The translations under genes and the position numbers were made by a program. This document shows positions 60,645 to 64,000 of a stretch of DNA of 64,000 nt, in pieces (within the stretch, counting starts at the first letter, position 1; every line of letters starts with the position of its first letter). Under the pieces are notes generated by a model. That model was not told the origin of the DNA, did no database searches, and worked only from the letters and a program-made list of their open reading frames with translations. The DNA is taken from contig JADJWR010000003.1 in assembly GCA_016716275.1 (NCBI GenBank), forward strand, positions 1,403,961 through 1,467,960, read 5' to 3'. Origin of the DNA: Burkholderiales bacterium (GTDB lineage: Bacteria; Pseudomonadota; Gammaproteobacteria; Burkholderiales; Burkholderiaceae_F).

Positions 60645-63600
60645 GTGAAGGACCTCGCCCACTTGACCTCGAACCATTCGCGGCGGGACGCAGCCGCGCC
60701 GGCGCGTCGCCGGCTGCAGAAGGTGCTTTCGGCATGGCTTGCCGCGATCGGCCTCGCCGTCGCGTCGACCGTCGCTGTGGCCCAGAGCAGCGCAGCCGCG
60801 CCGCCAGTGAAGGCCGCATTTCCGGCCGTCGAACTGCCGGAGCGTGCGCAGGGCGAGGCGGCGATCTCCCGGCTTGCCGCAAGGCTGCCGGACGTCGCCG
60901 CCTGGTACGGCATGTCGGTGCCGCAGTTCGCTCGGATGATCCCGCAACGACCGCACGGCGTGGCTGGACCGCAGGGGCGGGTGTTCTCCAGGAGGACGTC
61001 GAGCTGCCACTGCAGTCGGAGACGGCACCGCTGAGCGCCGATCCGCTGTCGCCGTCACTCGAACCCTTGACCAGACATTCAGGCTGCACAGCCGGCCGGC
61101 AGCCAAGCGGACCATCTACCTGAACTTCGTCGGCGCGACGCTGACCAACACGGCCTGGAACAGCAGCAGCCAGCCGACCATCACTGCCCTGCCGTTCGAC
61201 CTCGACGGCGTGCCCGTACCTCGTTCAGCAACAGCGAACTCGAGCGGATCCAGTACATCTGGAAGCGCGTCGCCGAGGACTACGCGGCCTTCGACGTGAA
61301 CGTCACCACCGAGCCGCCGCCGGCGGACAGACTGACCCGCTCGAGCAGCAGCGATGACATCTTCGGCACGACGGTGCTGATCACCAAGCGCACTTTCTAC
61401 AGCTGCAGTTGCGGCGGTGTGGCCTACCTGTCGGTATTCGACGACGTCGGCGACTTCTACAAGCCGGCGCTGGTGTTCTACGACGCGCTCGGCGGCGGCA
61501 ACGAGAAGTACGTCGCCGACGCCATCTCGCACGAAGCCGGCCACAACATGAGCCTCAGCCACGACGGCACCTCGGGCCGCGGCTACTACAGCCGGGCACG
61601 GCAGCGGCGACACCAGCTGGGCGCCGATCATGGGGGGTCGGCTACAGCCGGCAACTGGTCCAGTGGAGCAAGGGCGAGTACGCCGACGCCAACAACACCG
61701 AGGACGACTACGTCCGCATGCAGAACTCCGGGCTGCCTCTGCGCACCGACGATCACGCCAATTCCGCCACCGGCGCCACGTCGATGCCCTCGAGCACGGC
61801 CGGCGGCGTGACGACCTTCAGCGGCAGCGGCGTGATCGAGCGGCCGACCGACACCGACTTCTTCAGCTTCACGGCCGGCAGCGGCAGCGTGACCGTCAAC
61901 GTGTCGCCGGCGCCGCGCGGACCCAAGCTCGACATCCAGGCGACGCTGCGCAACAGCGCCGGCACCATCCTGGCGAGTTCGAACCCGACCGAGAGCCTGC
62001 CTGCCGCGCAGACGTTCTCGGTGACGACCGCCGGCACCTACTACGTCAGCGTCGACGGCATCGGCAAGGGCGACCCGCTGACGACCGGCTACACCGACTA
62101 CGGCAGCGTCGGCCAGTACGTGGTGAGCGTCACCTCGCAGTCGACCGTTTCGCAGCCGCCGACGGCAGTGCTGTCGGCCACGCCGACGTCGGGCACCGCG
62201 CCGCTGACCGTGAACTTCAGCGCCGCCCGGCTCGACCGACGGCGACGGCCCGATCGTTTCGTACGCCTGGAATTTCGGCGACGGCGGCAGCCAGACCGGC
62301 GGCACGACGGCGCAGCGCACCTATTCGTCGGCGGGCACCTACCCGGCGAGCCTGACGGTCACCGACAACACGGGCCTGACCGACACCAAGTCGGTGAGCA
62401 TCTCGTCACCGCGACAACGACCACCTACGCACTGACTGTCGGCAAGTCCGGCACCGGCGGCGGCACGGTGACCAGCAGCCCGGCCGGCATCAACTGCGGC
62501 GCCGACTGCACCGAGAACTACACCTCCGGCACCAGCGCGTGACGCTGACCGCCGCGGCCGCCACCGGCTCGACCTTCGCCGGCTGGTCAGGTGCCTGTTC
62601 CGGCACCGGCACCTGCACCGTGAGCATGACCGCGGCCCGCTCGGTCACCGCCACCTTCAACTCCGTCAGCTACGCCTTGTCGGTGAGCAAGGGGGACTGG
62701 GTACAGGCACCGTCACCAGCAGCCCGGCCGGCATCTCTGCGGCAGCACCTGCTCGGCGAACTACGCCTCCGGCACCAGCGTGACGCTGACCGCCGCAGCC
62801 GCCGCCAGGCTCGACCTTTGCCGGCTGGTCAGGTGCCTGTTCCGGCACCGGCACCTGCACCGTGAGCATGACCGCGGCCCGTTCAGTAACCGCCACCTTC
62901 AACACAGTCAGCTACGCGTTGTCCCAGTAGAGCAAGTCCGGCGCCGGCAGCGGCACGGTCTCACAGCAGCCCGGCCGGCATCTCCTGCGGCAGCACCTGC
63001 TCGGCGAACTACGCCTCCGGCACCAGCGTGACGTTGACCGCCGCACCGCCGCCGGCTCGACCTTTGCCGGCTGGTCAGGTGCCTGTTCCGGCACCGGCAA
63101 CTGCACCGTGAGCATGAGCGCGGCCCGTTCAGTAACCGCCACCTTCGACGTTGCAAGGACGACCTCGGTCGGGAACATCGGCATGAGCCTGCGGACGTCG
63201 TGGGGCTCGACCGAGGCTCGCCTCGGTGACGGTGCGCGACGGCACCGGCGCGCCGGTATCCGGCGCCACGGTCACCGGCGCGTGGAGCGGCGCCACCAGC
63301 AGCACCGCCTCGGTGAAAACCAACGCGTCCGGCGTGGCAGATTTCCGCTCGGCGCGGATCCGTGCGTCGACCGGCACGCGGTTCACGTTCACGGTCACCG
63401 GCATCGCCCTTTCCGGCCACGCCTACGACGCGACGAGAAACGTCGAGAGCAGCGATTCGATCACCGTCGGCGGCGCGCAGCCACCGACGGCGGTGCTGAG
63501 CGCGGACCGGACCTCGGGCGCGGCGCCGCTGACGGTCAACTTCAGCGCCGCCGGATCGTCCGACGCCGACGGAACCATCGCCTCGTATGCGTGGAGTTTC

Positions 63601-64000
63601 GGCGACGGCGGCACGGCCAGCGGCCTGACCGCGCAACGCGTCTACAGCACGCCGGGCACCTACACCGCGGCATTGACGGTGACGGACAAACAGCGGCCTG
63701 ACCGACAGCAAGACAGTCACCATCACCGTCGGCACGAGCGGCGGGCCGGCAACCGTCTCGGTGGCCGACATCGGCATGAGCCTGGGCTCGTACTGGGGTC
63801 GCTCGAAGCGACGGCCCTGGTCACCGTGCGCGACGGCAACGGCAACATCGTCCCCAGGGCGACCGTGACCGGAACCTGGAGCGGCGTCAGCCGGCAGCAG
63901 CGGCGCGCTCGTGACCGGAACCACCGGCCAGGTCGCGTTCCGCTCTGCCCGGCTGTCAGCCTCGACGGGGCCGTCTTCACCTTCACCGTGACCGGCATCA
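60645..64000 (+). pseudogene. Large secreted zinc metalloprotease with bacterial-repeat and PKD modules, many frameshifts, runs off the window
   Basis: GTG 60645 behind GGGAGC opens a signal-peptide-like N-terminus (LSAWLAAIGLAVASTVAVAQ). Pieces spread over three frames form one protein: an N-terminal region (RTIYLNFVGATLTNTAWN), a zincin domain with HEAGHNMSLSH (61530-61562), a pre-peptidase-type beta domain (TDTDFFSFTAGSGSVTVNV, TYYVSVDGIGKGDP), PKD domains (PLTVNFSAA, YAWNFGDGGS; another at 63480-63720) and three Cys-paired repeats (FAGWSGACSGTGTC). Frame changes occur near 60940, 60974, 61060, 61215, 61594, 61635, 62227, 62403, 62535, 62690 and later, mostly in G or C runs. No stop in the repaired frame before 64000. 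Confidence 0.72.
62466..63150 (+). repeat. Three tandem repeats of about 240 bp in the metalloprotease gene
   Basis: Units begin near 62466, 62709 and 62955, each with CAGCAGCCCGGCCGGCATC followed by Cys-paired TCSANYASGTSVTLTAA and FAGWSGACSGTG coding sequence and ending in RSVTATF. Units 2 and 3 are nearly identical at DNA level, so they are recently duplicated, and assembly or slippage errors are easy here. Confidence 0.7.

Overview
This 64 kb window is high-GC DNA with the gene style of a betaproteobacterium, most likely Burkholderiales. It has many Liv-type ABC and TRAP importers, CaiB, UbiD and Mo-hydroxylase catabolic genes, translationally coupled operons with ATGA or GTGA overlaps, a DUF1845/DUF932 integrative-element scar and an ACG-anticodon tRNA-Arg. 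It looks like an accessory region of a metabolically versatile soil or water bacterium. The right end (from about 59 kb) carries many one-base indels, so it is either draft-quality sequence or decaying.

Layout. 0-3.4 kb: small secreted proteins, one with five Cys-rich tandem repeats. 3.6-4.4 kb: a HigBA toxin-antitoxin pair and an IS256-type transposase remnant. 4.9-13.1 kb: a Liv-type branched-chain-amino-acid-like ABC importer in one operon with a dihydroorotase/allantoinase-like amidohydrolase. It is divergent from a GntR/FadR regulator that is coupled to a small CEVC protein and a COG0523 (CobW) GTPase. 13.3-17.3 kb: scar of an integrative conjugative element or plasmid (DUF1845/AcaB-like, zinc-ribbon/Toprim primase, DUF932). 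17.5-26.6 kb: a nine-gene operon for a polar-amino-acid ABC importer, an alanine-racemase-like protein lacking the catalytic Tyr, a CaiB CoA-transferase, a thiolase-fold protein lacking the thiolase catalytic residues, a DUF35 partner and a threonine-aldolase-type lyase, with a divergent IclR regulator. I regard this as the most likely undescribed pathway in the window.

28.5-45.6 kb: an AraC regulator followed by a long same-strand catabolic cluster. It comprises a three-subunit Mo/FAD/2Fe-2S hydroxylase with a fused CoxG domain, a TAXI-TRAP importer, an acyl-CoA ligase (one-base frameshift), a UbiD decarboxylase, an enoyl-CoA hydratase and a full Liv-type ABC importer. The enzyme set matches the known 2,5-furandicarboxylate/2-furoate (hmf) route: decarboxylation, CoA activation, ring hydroxylation, hydration. 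46-48.2 kb: a secreted DUF6351 protein with its own intrinsic terminator. 48.8-56.4 kb: a DctPQM TRAP operon interleaved with a MmgE/PrpD protein, an enoyl-CoA hydratase-like protein and a CaiC-like ligase, divergent from a LysR regulator with a perfect palindromic operator.

56.4-59.5 kb: mobile debris (IS3 transposase tail interrupting a SANT-like gene, a hairpin repeat) and an excisionase-like/tyrosine-integrase pair whose integrase stops next to the 3' end of tRNA-Arg(ACG). 59.6-64 kb: a frameshifted isochorismatase-like hydrolase and a large secreted zinc metalloprotease with bacterial-repeat and PKD modules, broken by more than ten apparent indels and running off the window.
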